19,320 bases of DNA from assembly GCA_023460055.1 (NCBI GenBank), contig JAEWRJ010000080.1, positions 1 to 19,320 on the forward strand. The letters run 5' to 3'. Under the pieces are notes generated by a model, which saw nothing but the letters and a program-made list of their open reading frames with translations, was not told where the DNA came from and searched no databases. The translations under genes were made by a program, and so were the position numbers. Source of the stretch: Bacillota bacterium. Lineage in GTDB: Bacteria; Bacillota; Clostridia; Christensenellales; Aristaeellaceae. Shown here piece by piece: positions 1-6,305 of the stretch (within the stretch, counting starts at the first letter, position 1; each line of letters starts with the position of its first letter).

Positions 1-475
1 GCATATCCGTATACTGGTCGATCAGGCGGCTGCCATCCTCGTCCGGCTGCTCATAGAGGGCTTCCATTTCCTCCGACAGCGCGCGGTCCAGCAGGCTTTT
101 GAGAAAGCCCTCGTCGCCCACACCCGCCATGGGGTCGGTGCCGACGGCTTGAAAGTGGCGGCGGATCAGCTTGATGCAAAACTGGTGCAGCGTGCTGATA
201 TCGGCTGTGCCCAGGCGGTCCCGCTGCGCCTTGAGGGCCTTGTTGCTCCTGGCCTCCTCCGTCAGCACCCGCTGCAGGCGCTCGCGCATCTCGCTGGCGG
301 CGGCGCGGGTGAAGGTGACGACCAGCATGTGCTCGATGCCGACCCCTTCGCGCAGCAGGGCCATGATGCGCTCGATCAGCACCGTCGTCTTGCCGGAGCC
401 TGCTGCCGCGCTGACTAAGATGCTGCGGTTGCGCGCCTGGATGGCGGCCCGTTGTTTGGGCGTCCATTCAGGCAT
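1..475 (-). CDS. addA: ATP-dependent helicase/nuclease subunit A (AddA), N-terminal part, cut by window edge
   Basis: This is the first ~158 residues of a UvrD/Rep-superfamily helicase; the rest lies beyond base 1. The translation begins MPEWTPKQRAAIQ, a Q-motif typical of AddA, followed by the Walker A motif AAAGSGKTTVL (about residues 23-33), motif Ia VVTFTRAAASEMRERL and the TLHQFCIKLIRRHF segment characteristic of AddA/RecB-type helicases. AddA works with AddB as a helicase-nuclease that processes double-strand breaks for RecA-dependent repair in the cytoplasm. The ATG at 475 is preceded by AGGAGG with 6 bases spacing and overlaps the stop codon of the upstream phosphatase gene by 8 bases (ATGCCTGA), so the two are probably translationally coupled. 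AddA is usually preceded by addB; here the upstream neighbours are instead a Ppx/GppA phosphatase and a DivIC-like gene. Family assignment is strong; the C-terminal nuclease domain cannot be seen. Confidence 0.93.
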   Translation of the reverse strand, partial: MPEWTPKQRAAIQARNRSILVSAAAGSGKTTVLIERIMALLREGVGIEHMLVVTFTRAAASEMRERLQRVLTEEARSNKALKAQRDRLGTADISTLHQFCIKLIRRHFQAVGTDPMAGVGDEGFLKSLLDRALSEEMEALYEQPDEDGSRLIDQYTDM

Positions 476-1400
476 CGGGATCCTCCTGCGGGCAACAAAA
501 GAGGCGGTAAAGGTAGCCGTCCAGGTTATTGCGGCGCGTGACCCGGACGCGCCCGATATCAAGGCGCTCCATCAGGCAGGACAGGATCGTCAGCCCTGTC
601 GGCAGGATATGCACGCGGGCGGGCGGCATGCCGGGCAGGCGGGCGCGGTCCTCAGCCGCCATGCGGCACAGGCGCTCCAGCCATTCATCCGCTTCCGCTC
701 TGGCCACATACCGCTCTTCCGGGCAGGGCTTATCCCAGGGCTGCTTCAATATCATGTTGACGATGGTGGTGCCGGTGCCGCCCACCAGCGCCCACTCATC
801 GGGCTTGAGGGGAAGGGGGGGCAGAAATTGATCGATCACGTCCAGCGCCGCGGCGCGGGCGCGGGCCAGATCCTCGGGTGAATTGACTGCCTGCTGCTTT
901 AACAGCCGGCTGGCGCCCAGCTGCAGGCTGCGGGCGAAGGAAAGGCCGCTCCCCGCGTCGCCCAGCGCCACTTCGGTGGAGCCGCCGCCGATATCGATCA
1001 TACCCTGCGGGCCTTCGCGGCGGGGGATGCAGGTGGCGCCCATGAAGGACAGCTGCGCCTCCTCCTCGCCTGAGATGATGCGGGTAAGCATCATCGGCGC
1101 GATCGCGGCCAGATAAAAATCCAGCTCGTGGCGGTTGGCCGCGTCGCGCACGGCGCTGGTGGCGATCAGGCGCACCTGCTGGGCGCCTGCCTGCCTGGCC
1201 TCATAATGCAGCTTGGATACAGCGCGGGCACAGCGCTCCATGCCCGCCTCGCTGAAACGCTTCCTCTCGTCCATCGACAAAAAAAGTGCCGTTTCCTCCC
1301 GCCCGCGGACGGGGTTGGAAAGCGACGCGTCCAGGTCTGCCGTCAGCATCCTGGTTGAGTTGGACCCAATGGCGATCACGCCGGCGCGGCTGACATTCAT
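468..1400 (-). CDS. Ppx/GppA family phosphatase (exopolyphosphatase / pppGpp phosphohydrolase type)
   Basis: A 310-residue protein of the ASKHA-fold Ppx/GppA family, which removes terminal phosphate from inorganic polyphosphate or from pppGpp in the cytoplasm. Visible motifs in order: phosphate-1 loop AIGSNSTR (residues 10-17), TSAVRDAANR (81-90), SGEEEA (110-115) carrying the usual catalytic glutamate, phosphate-2 loop DIGGGSTE (136-143) and the adenosine-type loop GGTGTT (207-212). At ~310 residues it is the short, single-module form without the C-terminal HD-like domain of E. coli Ppx. The usual Asp of the first motif (DxGSNS) is Ala10 here, which is unusual. Its ATG overlaps the stop of the upstream DivIC-like gene as ATGA, and its own stop overlaps the addA start, so it is the middle gene of a three-gene operon. 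Whether polyphosphate or pppGpp is the substrate cannot be told from sequence. Confidence 0.9.
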   Translation of the reverse strand: MNVSRAGVIAIGSNSTRMLTADLDASLSNPVRGREETALFLSMDERKRFSEAGMERCARAVSKLHYEARQAGAQQVRLIATSAVRDAANRHELDFYLAAIAPMMLTRIISGEEEAQLSFMGATCIPRREGPQGMIDIGGGSTEVALGDAGSGLSFARSLQLGASRLLKQQAVNSPEDLARARAAALDVIDQFLPPLPLKPDEWALVGGTGTTIVNMILKQPWDKPCPEERYVARAEADEWLERLCRMAAEDRARLPGMPPARVHILPTGLTILSCLMERLDIGRVRVTRRNNLDGYLYRLFCCPQEDPDA

Positions 1401-1753
1401 GGCTTTACGGGCGCTTGAGTCGGCAGCCCTTCCTCCCCCCAGAGTACTTCAGGGTTGGTGATCACAAAGCGGATCTCGCCGTCGGCCAGGTAGCGGTACT
1501 TCGTTCGGGCTTCGTTGGCGATAAACTCGTCCGTGCCGGACAGCTGCACCTCATTGGTCAGCCTGGCGACCTCTCTTTGCTTGCTGGCGACCAGGCGATT
1601 GCCCTCCTGGACCATCTCGCGAAGCCTGTTCAATTCGCTTGACAGGTTGGAGTTGATCACGGTAAATACGGCCACAATGATAAGCAGCGCCGTCACCAGC
1701 ACGATGCCGGGCACTTGTTTATACCGTAATTTGTAAAAGCGGCTGCGAGCCAT
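1397..1753 (-). CDS. DivIC/FtsB-like septum formation initiator protein
   Basis: A 118-residue bitopic membrane protein. It has a short basic cytoplasmic N-terminus (MARSRFYKLRYKQ), one membrane segment at about residues 15-34 (VPGIVLVTALLIIVAVFTVI), then a heptad-like coiled coil (about 37-75, LSSELNRLREMVQEGNRL) and a C-terminal domain containing EFIANEARTKYRYLADGEI. This is the architecture of FtsB/DivIC, divisome proteins that form a complex with FtsL/FtsQ-type partners at the septum. The start at 1753 is chosen because AGGAGG lies 7 bases upstream; a longer in-frame reading back to 1903 has no such site and lacks the expected basic N-terminus. The stop overlaps the next ATG (ATGA), so this is the promoter-proximal gene of the operon. 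DivIC genes often lie near other housekeeping genes; pairing with a Ppx/GppA phosphatase is also seen in Firmicutes, but the addA link is less usual. Confidence 0.87.
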   Translation of the reverse strand: MARSRFYKLRYKQVPGIVLVTALLIIVAVFTVINSNLSSELNRLREMVQEGNRLVASKQREVARLTNEVQLSGTDEFIANEARTKYRYLADGEIRFVITNPEVLWGEEGLPTQAPVKP

Positions 1754-1787
1754 GACGGACCTCCTTGTGGCAGCTTGTTCTGAAAAA

Positions 1788-1796
1788 ATTATAGCA
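1788..1796 (-). promoter_or_regulatory. Extended -10 promoter of the divIC-ppx-addA operon
   Basis: On the minus strand the sequence TGCTATAAT is a perfect extended -10 element (TGn plus TATAAT), about 35 bases upstream of the DivIC-like start codon. No good -35 is seen at 16-18 bases spacing, which is acceptable for an extended -10 promoter. The expected transcription start is near 1781. Confidence 0.6.
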
Positions 1797-1854
1797 CATT
1801 TTTGACCGGAGCGGTATGGCGGGGTGATGGCGCGGCATTGGGCGCGCCGCCTGA

Positions 1855-1884
1855 TTGACACAGCCTCCGGCAGCGTGATACACT
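1855..1884 (+). promoter_or_regulatory. Promoter candidate for the small secreted protein gene
   Basis: TTGACA (1855-1860) is a perfect -35; TACACT (1879-1884) is a 4/6 match to the -10 at 18 bases spacing. It points toward the gene at 1957 and is divergent from the promoter of the divIC operon. The -10 is imperfect, so the exact start is uncertain. Confidence 0.5.
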
Positions 1885-1956
1885 CCGCAGGCTGTCGGCC
1901 CATGGGGTATCATGACAGGGCGCGGAAGGACCGCGCGGGAGGATGAGGATATATTT

Positions 1957-2427
1957 ATGAAGCGATGGATATCGCTGCTGATTTCGATGGTTTCTCTATT
2001 GCCGCTGGCCGCTATGGCGCAGCAGGAGACGGACAGCGCGCTGCTTGTGGTGACCGGAGCCTATTATGATGAAAGCGGGCGGGTGATGGTTACGGCGCGG
2101 CCCGCGCGCGTAGAGCTGCCCCAGGGCGCGCCGCGGGAGGCCTACCGCCTGGTGGAAGAGAATGAACTGGTGTTTGAGCTGCGGGAGGACGCCTATATCG
2201 CGGTCCCGCAATCAATCCCTGCGGACCAGGCGGAGATCGCCCAGGCACAGGCGCAGGATTTCCCCCTGTATATCAATGATTTCAAGTACAGCCTGGAGCA
2301 TACGGCCTTCTTGATCGCCCCGCCCGAGAAAGGCGATGGCATCCGCTATACCCAGTACAGCCTGCTCTATCAGGCAGCGGTTGCGGGAGACAGCATCCTG
2401 TCGCTGATGTATCATCAGCTCGACTAG
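1957..2427 (+). CDS. Secreted protein of unknown function (156 aa)
   Basis: I do not recognise a family. The protein begins MKRWISLLISMVSLLPLAAMAQQ, a clear signal peptide with probable cleavage after AMA (about residue 20), and no lipobox cysteine, so a soluble exported product is expected. The mature part of about 136 residues has an alternating hydrophobic pattern (LLVVTGAYYDESGRVMVTA, LVEENELVFELREDAYIAVP) that suggests a beta-rich domain, and ends in a Tyr-rich tail. The start at 1957 is preferred over an in-frame ATG at 1912 because GAGG lies 8 bases upstream and the signal peptide then sits at the N-terminus. It has its own promoter candidate and the next gene also has one, so it is probably monocistronic. 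Function is unknown; the adjoining foldase gene could assist folding of exported proteins such as this, which is inference only. Confidence 0.75.
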   Translation: MKRWISLLISMVSLLPLAAMAQQETDSALLVVTGAYYDESGRVMVTARPARVELPQGAPREAYRLVEENELVFELREDAYIAVPQSIPADQAEIAQAQAQDFPLYINDFKYSLEHTAFLIAPPEKGDGIRYTQYSLLYQAAVAGDSILSLMYHQLD

Positions 2428-2473
2428 TCTTGTCCGTGTTTTCAAACATTTCATCAATGGTCGATGCTTTTCC

Positions 2474-2502
2474 TTGCCCAAAGACGCTGTTGAGGATATA
2501 AT
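2474..2502 (+). promoter_or_regulatory. Sigma-A type promoter of the foldase gene
   Basis: TTGCCC (2474-2479), 17 bases, TATAAT (2497-2502). The perfect -10 and optimal spacing make this one of the better promoters in the window. Predicted transcription start is near 2509, giving a leader of about 50 bases before the ATG at 2559. Confidence 0.72.
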
Positions 2503-2558
2503 AAAGGGGTTAGTTTCCCGGGTATGCCCGATATTGTGACGGAATGGAGATCGATTCA

Positions 2559-3923
2559 ATGAAGAAAACCCTGCTCCTGCTCGTGTTGGCCCTGTCGCTG
2601 GTGCTCAGCGGCTGTTCCCTGGTGGTGAAGGACCCTGCGGTGGATGCCAGGCAGGTGATCCTGGATATCAACAGCCAGCCGGTTGACAAGCAGACCTTTG
2701 TGGCTGCCTATAACGCTTTGTATAACCAGGAAATGCAGATGCAGCAGCTCTACCAGATGTATGGCATGCAGGCGCCCGCCATCGACTATGACAAGCTGCA
2801 GACCCAGGCGAAGGATCAGGTGATCCGCCAGGAGATCATCCGCCAGCAGTCCGCGGCGCTGGGCCTTGACCAGCTGAGTGAAGCGGAGCAGGCCAAGCTC
2901 AAAGAGGATGTGGATGCCGCCTACGCCGATACCCTGGAGCAGCTAAAGGGCTACTATCTGCCTGACACCAAGCTGGAAGGCGATGAGCTCAATAGTGAGC
3001 TTGAGCATCTGGCCGAGGATACCGGCAACACGAAGGGAACCATTGAGGCTTCCCTGAAGGCCAATCTGATCGCTGACAAGCTGCGCAATGAGACCGTCAA
3101 GGATGTGGCTGTCAGCGATGACGAGGTTCTCGCGGAATATGACGCCAAGGTGGCTGACGCCAAGGCTTCCTATGAGGAGAACCCTGACCAGTACGGCCGG
3201 GATATCAACGGCGGGACCGCCCCCTATTACGCGCCCGAAGGCTACCGCTATGTCAAGCAGGTGCTGGTGAAGTTCCTGGCCGAGGACCAGACGGAGATCG
3301 ACCGCATCCAGGGTGAGAAGACCACTGCCGATACCGAGCTGCAAACCGCCAAGGACGCAAAGACCGCCAATGATGACGCGATGGCTGCCGAGGGCATCTC
3401 GGAAGATGACAAGAAGGCGCTGGAAGCGAAGACCCCCGAGCTGGAAGCTGCTGTGGCTGCCGCCCAGGAGAAGGTTGACAAGCTGGCTCAGGAGCTGCTG
3501 GCTGCCCGCAACAAGGGCTATGAGAACATCCTGCCAAAGGCGCAGGACGTTTACAACCGCGCTGTGGCTGAAGGCGGAGACTTTGACGCTCTGGTCACCG
3601 AGTTTAATGAGGATTCGGGCATGCCCGCCGCCGGCTACGCCGTGCGCGAAGGCTTTGCCAGCTTTGATGAGGCCTTTGTGAAGCCCGCGATGGCGCTGGC
3701 GGCCATCGGCGATGTGGCCGAGCCCTCCCAGGGCATCTACGGCTACTACATCGTGCAGTACGCCGCTGACATCAAGGCCGGCCCCGTCAACTATGACGAT
3801 GTAAAGGAAACCATCCGCGGGGAGCTGCTGACCGCCGGGCAGAACGAGGCCTGGGAAGCGGCTATCACCAAGTGGAAGGAAGAAGCCGCCATCAAGGAGT
3901 ACATGGACAGGCTTGAAAACTGA
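2559..3923 (+). CDS. PrsA/SurA-like peptidyl-prolyl isomerase lipoprotein with a long insertion in the parvulin domain
   Basis: A 454-residue exported lipoprotein. The signal peptide ends in a lipobox LVLSGC with Cys19 as the acylated residue. Residues about 35-200 form an acidic, helical SurA_N-type chaperone region (VILDINSQPVDKQTFVAAYN is the usual beta strand and first helix). The parvulin (PpiC) rotamase fold is recognisable at its two ends: YRYVKQVLVKF (230-239) and, after a gap, AVAEGGDFDALVTEFNEDSG (335-354) through GIYGYYIVQY (392-401). Between them lie about 85 residues (241-325) rich in Glu, Lys, Ala and Asp with heptad character, absent from canonical parvulins. PrsA-like foldases assist folding of exported proteins at the outer face of the membrane. 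The start at 2559 is chosen over an upstream in-frame ATG at 2544 because GGAGA lies 8 bases before it and the lipoprotein signal then starts at residue 1. A strong terminator follows. Confidence 0.85.
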   Translation: MKKTLLLLVLALSLVLSGCSLVVKDPAVDARQVILDINSQPVDKQTFVAAYNALYNQEMQMQQLYQMYGMQAPAIDYDKLQTQAKDQVIRQEIIRQQSAALGLDQLSEAEQAKLKEDVDAAYADTLEQLKGYYLPDTKLEGDELNSELEHLAEDTGNTKGTIEASLKANLIADKLRNETVKDVAVSDDEVLAEYDAKVADAKASYEENPDQYGRDINGGTAPYYAPEGYRYVKQVLVKFLAEDQTEIDRIQGEKTTADTELQTAKDAKTANDDAMAAEGISEDDKKALEAKTPELEAAVAAAQEKVDKLAQELLAARNKGYENILPKAQDVYNRAVAEGGDFDALVTEFNEDSGMPAAGYAVREGFASFDEAFVKPAMALAAIGDVAEPSQGIYGYYIVQYAADIKAGPVNYDDVKETIRGELLTAGQNEAWEAAITKWKEEAAIKEYMDRLEN

Positions 3924-3944
3924 CAGCAGGTTATAACAGCTTTG

Positions 3945-3978
3945 ATCCCCCTCCGGGCTTTGCCCGGAGGGGGATTTT
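3945..3978 (+). terminator. Rho-independent terminator of the foldase gene
   Basis: A perfect 14-bp stem (arms 3945-3958 and 3962-3975; arm ATCCCCCTCCGGGC), a TTT loop and a TTTT tail. It lies 22 bases after the stop codon and closes the transcript. Confidence 0.92.
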
Positions 3979-3979
3979 A

Positions 3980-4048
3980 CAACCCGACGGATTTGGCAAT
4001 TCCAATCCGACAGATTTTGGTTTTTCAACCCGACTGTTTTTCAAGATA
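3980..4048 (+). repeat. Three tandem degenerate 23-bp direct repeats
   Basis: The core CAAYCCGACNGWTTT begins at 3980, 4003 and 4026, exactly 23 bases apart; the remaining 8 bases of each unit are T-rich but not conserved. The array occupies the space between the foldase terminator and the promoter at 4078 of the radical SAM gene, ending 29 bases before the -35. This position suits a multi-site regulator binding region. The repeats are too few and too short, without spacers, for a CRISPR. No coding sequence is seen in 3924-4169. Confidence 0.7.
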
Positions 4049-4077
4049 GGCCTTTGCCGGCATAAAATGGAAAACCC

Positions 4078-4106
4078 TTTACAAAAGCTGCCAAGGCTTG
4101 TATGAT
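4078..4106 (+). promoter_or_regulatory. Promoter of the radical SAM / DUF4130 pair
   Basis: TTTACA (4078-4083), 17 bases, TATGAT (4101-4106): each hexamer is a 5/6 match at optimal spacing. Predicted start of transcription is near 4113, just before the LexA-box-like palindrome. Confidence 0.75.
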
Positions 4107-4116
4107 GGGTATAAAG

Positions 4117-4130
4117 AGAACAAGTGTTCT
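4117..4130. promoter_or_regulatory. LexA (SOS) box-like operator
   Basis: AGAACAAGTGTTCT is a palindrome with 6-bp arms and fits the Gram-positive LexA/DinR consensus CGAACRNRYGTTYC at 12 of 14 positions, including the whole GAAC-RNRY-GTTC core. It begins about 4 bases after the predicted transcription start, a position where bound LexA would block initiation or clearance. The genes downstream belong to a family associated with DNA repair, which fits. LexA itself is not in the window. Confidence 0.72.
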
Positions 4131-4169
4131 TAAATCTATTCAACTGCCGCGTTGTGAGGGGTGCTGACG

Positions 4170-5480
4170 ATGGACATCATGGAAAAGCTGACCATACTGG
4201 CGGACAGCGCCAAGTACGACGCGGCCTGTACGTCTTCGGGATCGAACAGGCCGGGGCATACCCTGCCCGCCGGCTGCTGCCATTCCTTTTCGGCGGACGG
4301 GCGGTGCATCAGCCTGCTCAAGGTGCTGATGACCAACTACTGTGTATACGACTGCAAATACTGCGTCAACCGCGCCAGCAATGATTGCAGGCGCGCGGCC
4401 TTCTCCCCCCGCGAGCTGGCGGAGCTGACGATCGAGTTTTACCGCCGCAATTTTATCGAGGGGCTGTTCCTGTCCAGCGGGGTGATCAAAAGCCCGGATT
4501 ATACGATGGAACAGATGATCCGGGCGATCCATATCCTGCGCTATGAGCATGAGTTCCAGGGCTATATCCACGCCAAGACCATCCCCGGCGCTTCACCGGA
4601 ACTGGTGCACGCGCTGGGGCTGCTGGCCGACCGCATGAGCGTCAACGTGGAGCTGCCCAGCGAAGACAGCCTGAACCGCCTGGCCCCCAACAAAAAGAGG
4701 GAAGCCATCTTTACGCCGATGCGGCAGATCGCGGGGGAAGCGGCGCCGGGCACGCAGGCGCTCAGCCTGGGCCGCTGGGCGCCGCGGTTTGCCCCTGCCG
4801 GGCAGGCCACGCAGATGATCATCGGGGCAAGCCCCGAGAGCGATTACCAGATCATCAACCTGGCCTCCGCCATGTATCAAAAGTTCAGCCTGAAGCGCGT
4901 GTTTTACTCGGCCTACATCCCGGCTGTGTCTGACAGCCTGCTGCCCTCGCTGGATACCAAGCCGCCGCTTTTGCGGGAGCACCGGCTTTACCAGGCGGAT
5001 TTTTTGATGCGGCAGTACGGTTTCGCGGCCGGGGAGATCCTCAGCCCCGAGCTGCCCAATTTCAACCCCTACCTTGACCCCAAATGCAACTGGGCGGTGA
5101 ACCACCTGGAGCAATTTCCGGTGGATGTGAACACGGCGTCCCTTGATACCCTGCTGCGGGTGCCCGGCATCGGGCCGACGGGCGCCAGGAAGATCGTTGT
5201 GGCCAGGCGGCATGGCAGGCTGGATACCGCCCAGCTCAAGCGCATGGGCATTGTATTCAAGCGGGCGCAGTACTTTATCCGGGCGGCCGATTGGCTGCCG
5301 CCCCTGCGCCAGAATAAAAAGGAGACCGTGCGCGCTCTGATCGATCCGGGCATCCACGGATTCGGGATGGAGCAGGTTTCGATGTTCCGCGATTTTGGCA
5401 TGCTGCCCGGCGGCGGGGATGTCAGGAGCCTGGCTGAGGCGGTGGAGGAGACTGTGAAATGCCTGGCGGCAGGGATGTGA
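4170..5480 (+). CDS. Putative DNA modification/repair radical SAM protein (TIGR03916-type)
   Basis: A 436-residue radical SAM protein. The cluster motif is C58-x3-C62-x2-C65 within NYCVYDCKYC, which would bind the SAM-chelated 4Fe-4S cluster. Further recognisable segments are LFLSSGVIKSPDYTMEQM (99-116), the NVELPSE segment (159-165), GQATQMIIGASPESD (211-225) and a C-terminal helix-hairpin-helix DNA-binding motif of ComEA type (about 318-360, with VPGIGP at 331-336). The combination matches the family annotated as putative DNA modification/repair radical SAM protein, which commonly neighbours the DUF4130 partner found immediately downstream. The substrate and reaction are not established. 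The start at 4170 has GAGGGG 8 bases upstream; a GTG at 4161 and an ATG at 4179 are less well placed. The 3' end overlaps or abuts the next gene. A LexA-like box in the leader implies damage induction. Confidence 0.9.
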   Translation: MDIMEKLTILADSAKYDAACTSSGSNRPGHTLPAGCCHSFSADGRCISLLKVLMTNYCVYDCKYCVNRASNDCRRAAFSPRELAELTIEFYRRNFIEGLFLSSGVIKSPDYTMEQMIRAIHILRYEHEFQGYIHAKTIPGASPELVHALGLLADRMSVNVELPSEDSLNRLAPNKKREAIFTPMRQIAGEAAPGTQALSLGRWAPRFAPAGQATQMIIGASPESDYQIINLASAMYQKFSLKRVFYSAYIPAVSDSLLPSLDTKPPLLREHRLYQADFLMRQYGFAAGEILSPELPNFNPYLDPKCNWAVNHLEQFPVDVNTASLDTLLRVPGIGPTGARKIVVARRHGRLDTAQLKRMGIVFKRAQYFIRAADWLPPLRQNKKETVRALIDPGIHGFGMEQVSMFRDFGMLPGGGDVRSLAEAVEETVKCLAAGM

Positions 5481-6268
5481 GCATGAGCGGTTCTGTAGCC
5501 TATATATATGACGGCAGCTTTGAAGGTTTTTTGTGCTGCGTGTATGACAGCGTGTACCGCAGGGAAATGCCCCTGTCGGTTACGCGGGAGGAGGACGCGC
5601 CGATGCTGCTGGATCAGGCGCGTTTTGTGGTCACCGATCAGGCGCGGGCGGCGCGGGTGAAGGCTTCCATCCCCGAAAAGATATCCGGCCGGGCGCTGGA
5701 GCTGACAGTCACCGTCTTTTGCAGCTGCCTGGATAACAAGGAGCTGATGCTGCTGCGGTTTTTGCTGCGCGGCTACAAGGAGGGCGGAAACCTGTGCTAC
5801 AAGCTGGGAGACGAGCTGGTATCCGTGCTGCTCGCCGCCGAGAGGCACCTGCTGCACGAGGCGCATCTGCTAAAGGGCTTTACCCGCTTCATGCAGGCGG
5901 AAGACGCGCTGGTCGCCCAGATCACGCCGAAGAACTATATTCTGCCCTTCATCGCCCAGCACTTCAGCCTCCGGTTAAAAACAGAGAACTTTGTGATCAT
6001 GGATAAGCCCCATCAGACAGCCCTCGTGCACCGGGAAGGCAGGACGGAACTGCTGCGTGTGGAACGCTTTGAGCTGCCCCAGCCCGGCCCCCGGGAAAAG
6101 CACTGGCAGGAGCTTTGGAAGCGGTTTTACAATACCATCGCCATTGAGGGGCGAGAAAATCCGCGCTGCCGCATGAGCCACATGCCCAAGCGGTATTGGG
6201 AGAATATGCCGGAGGTGAGGGAACTGCTGCGGGGGAAGAACGCCCCCTCTTGCGTCCATAGGGTATAA
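5459..6268 (+). CDS. Probable DNA metabolism protein (DUF4130 / TIGR03915 type), partner of the radical SAM protein
   Basis: A 269-residue protein beginning with the family's hallmark YIYDGSFEGFL (residues 15-25 of this reading). The C-terminal half contains the DUF4130 core: NFVIMDKPHQTALVHREG, then KHWQELWKRFYNTIAIEGR and NPRCRMSHMPKRYWENMPE. In many bacteria this family lies next to, or is fused to, a uracil-DNA-glycosylase-like domain and next to the TIGR03916 radical SAM protein; here no glycosylase domain is present. The biochemical role is unknown but is assumed to concern DNA. The ATG at 5459 has GGAGGAG 8 bases upstream inside the previous gene, giving a 22-base overlap; an alternative ATG at 5483 (AGGGA 7 bases upstream) would give a start just after the previous stop and is also plausible. 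Either way, the two genes are co-transcribed and probably coupled. Confidence 0.87.
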   Translation: MPGGRDVSMSGSVAYIYDGSFEGFLCCVYDSVYRREMPLSVTREEDAPMLLDQARFVVTDQARAARVKASIPEKISGRALELTVTVFCSCLDNKELMLLRFLLRGYKEGGNLCYKLGDELVSVLLAAERHLLHEAHLLKGFTRFMQAEDALVAQITPKNYILPFIAQHFSLRLKTENFVIMDKPHQTALVHREGRTELLRVERFELPQPGPREKHWQELWKRFYNTIAIEGRENPRCRMSHMPKRYWENMPEVRELLRGKNAPSCVHRV

Positions 6269-6269
6269 T
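6264..6269 (+). promoter_or_regulatory. Isolated TATAAT, possible -10 for the phosphodiester glycosidase gene
   Basis: A perfect TATAAT overlaps the stop codon of the preceding gene, 37 bases upstream of the next ATG. No acceptable -35 or TGn extension is seen. A small hairpin (GGCGG 6278-6282 / CCGCC 6289-6293) lies between it and the ribosome binding site. Confidence 0.3.
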
Positions 6270-6305
6270 TCTCTTAAGGCGGGTTTTTCCGCCGGAGGGA
6301 GATGT

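Noticed and set aside
2943..4028. A 361-codon minus-strand frame across the foldase gene and its terminator
   Set aside because: It runs through the strong plus-strand terminator and the tandem repeats, and its translation is a low-complexity Leu/Val/Gly-rich shadow.
3980..4048. CRISPR array
   Set aside because: Only three degenerate 15-base cores repeated head to tail at 23 bases, with no unique spacers of normal length and no cas genes.
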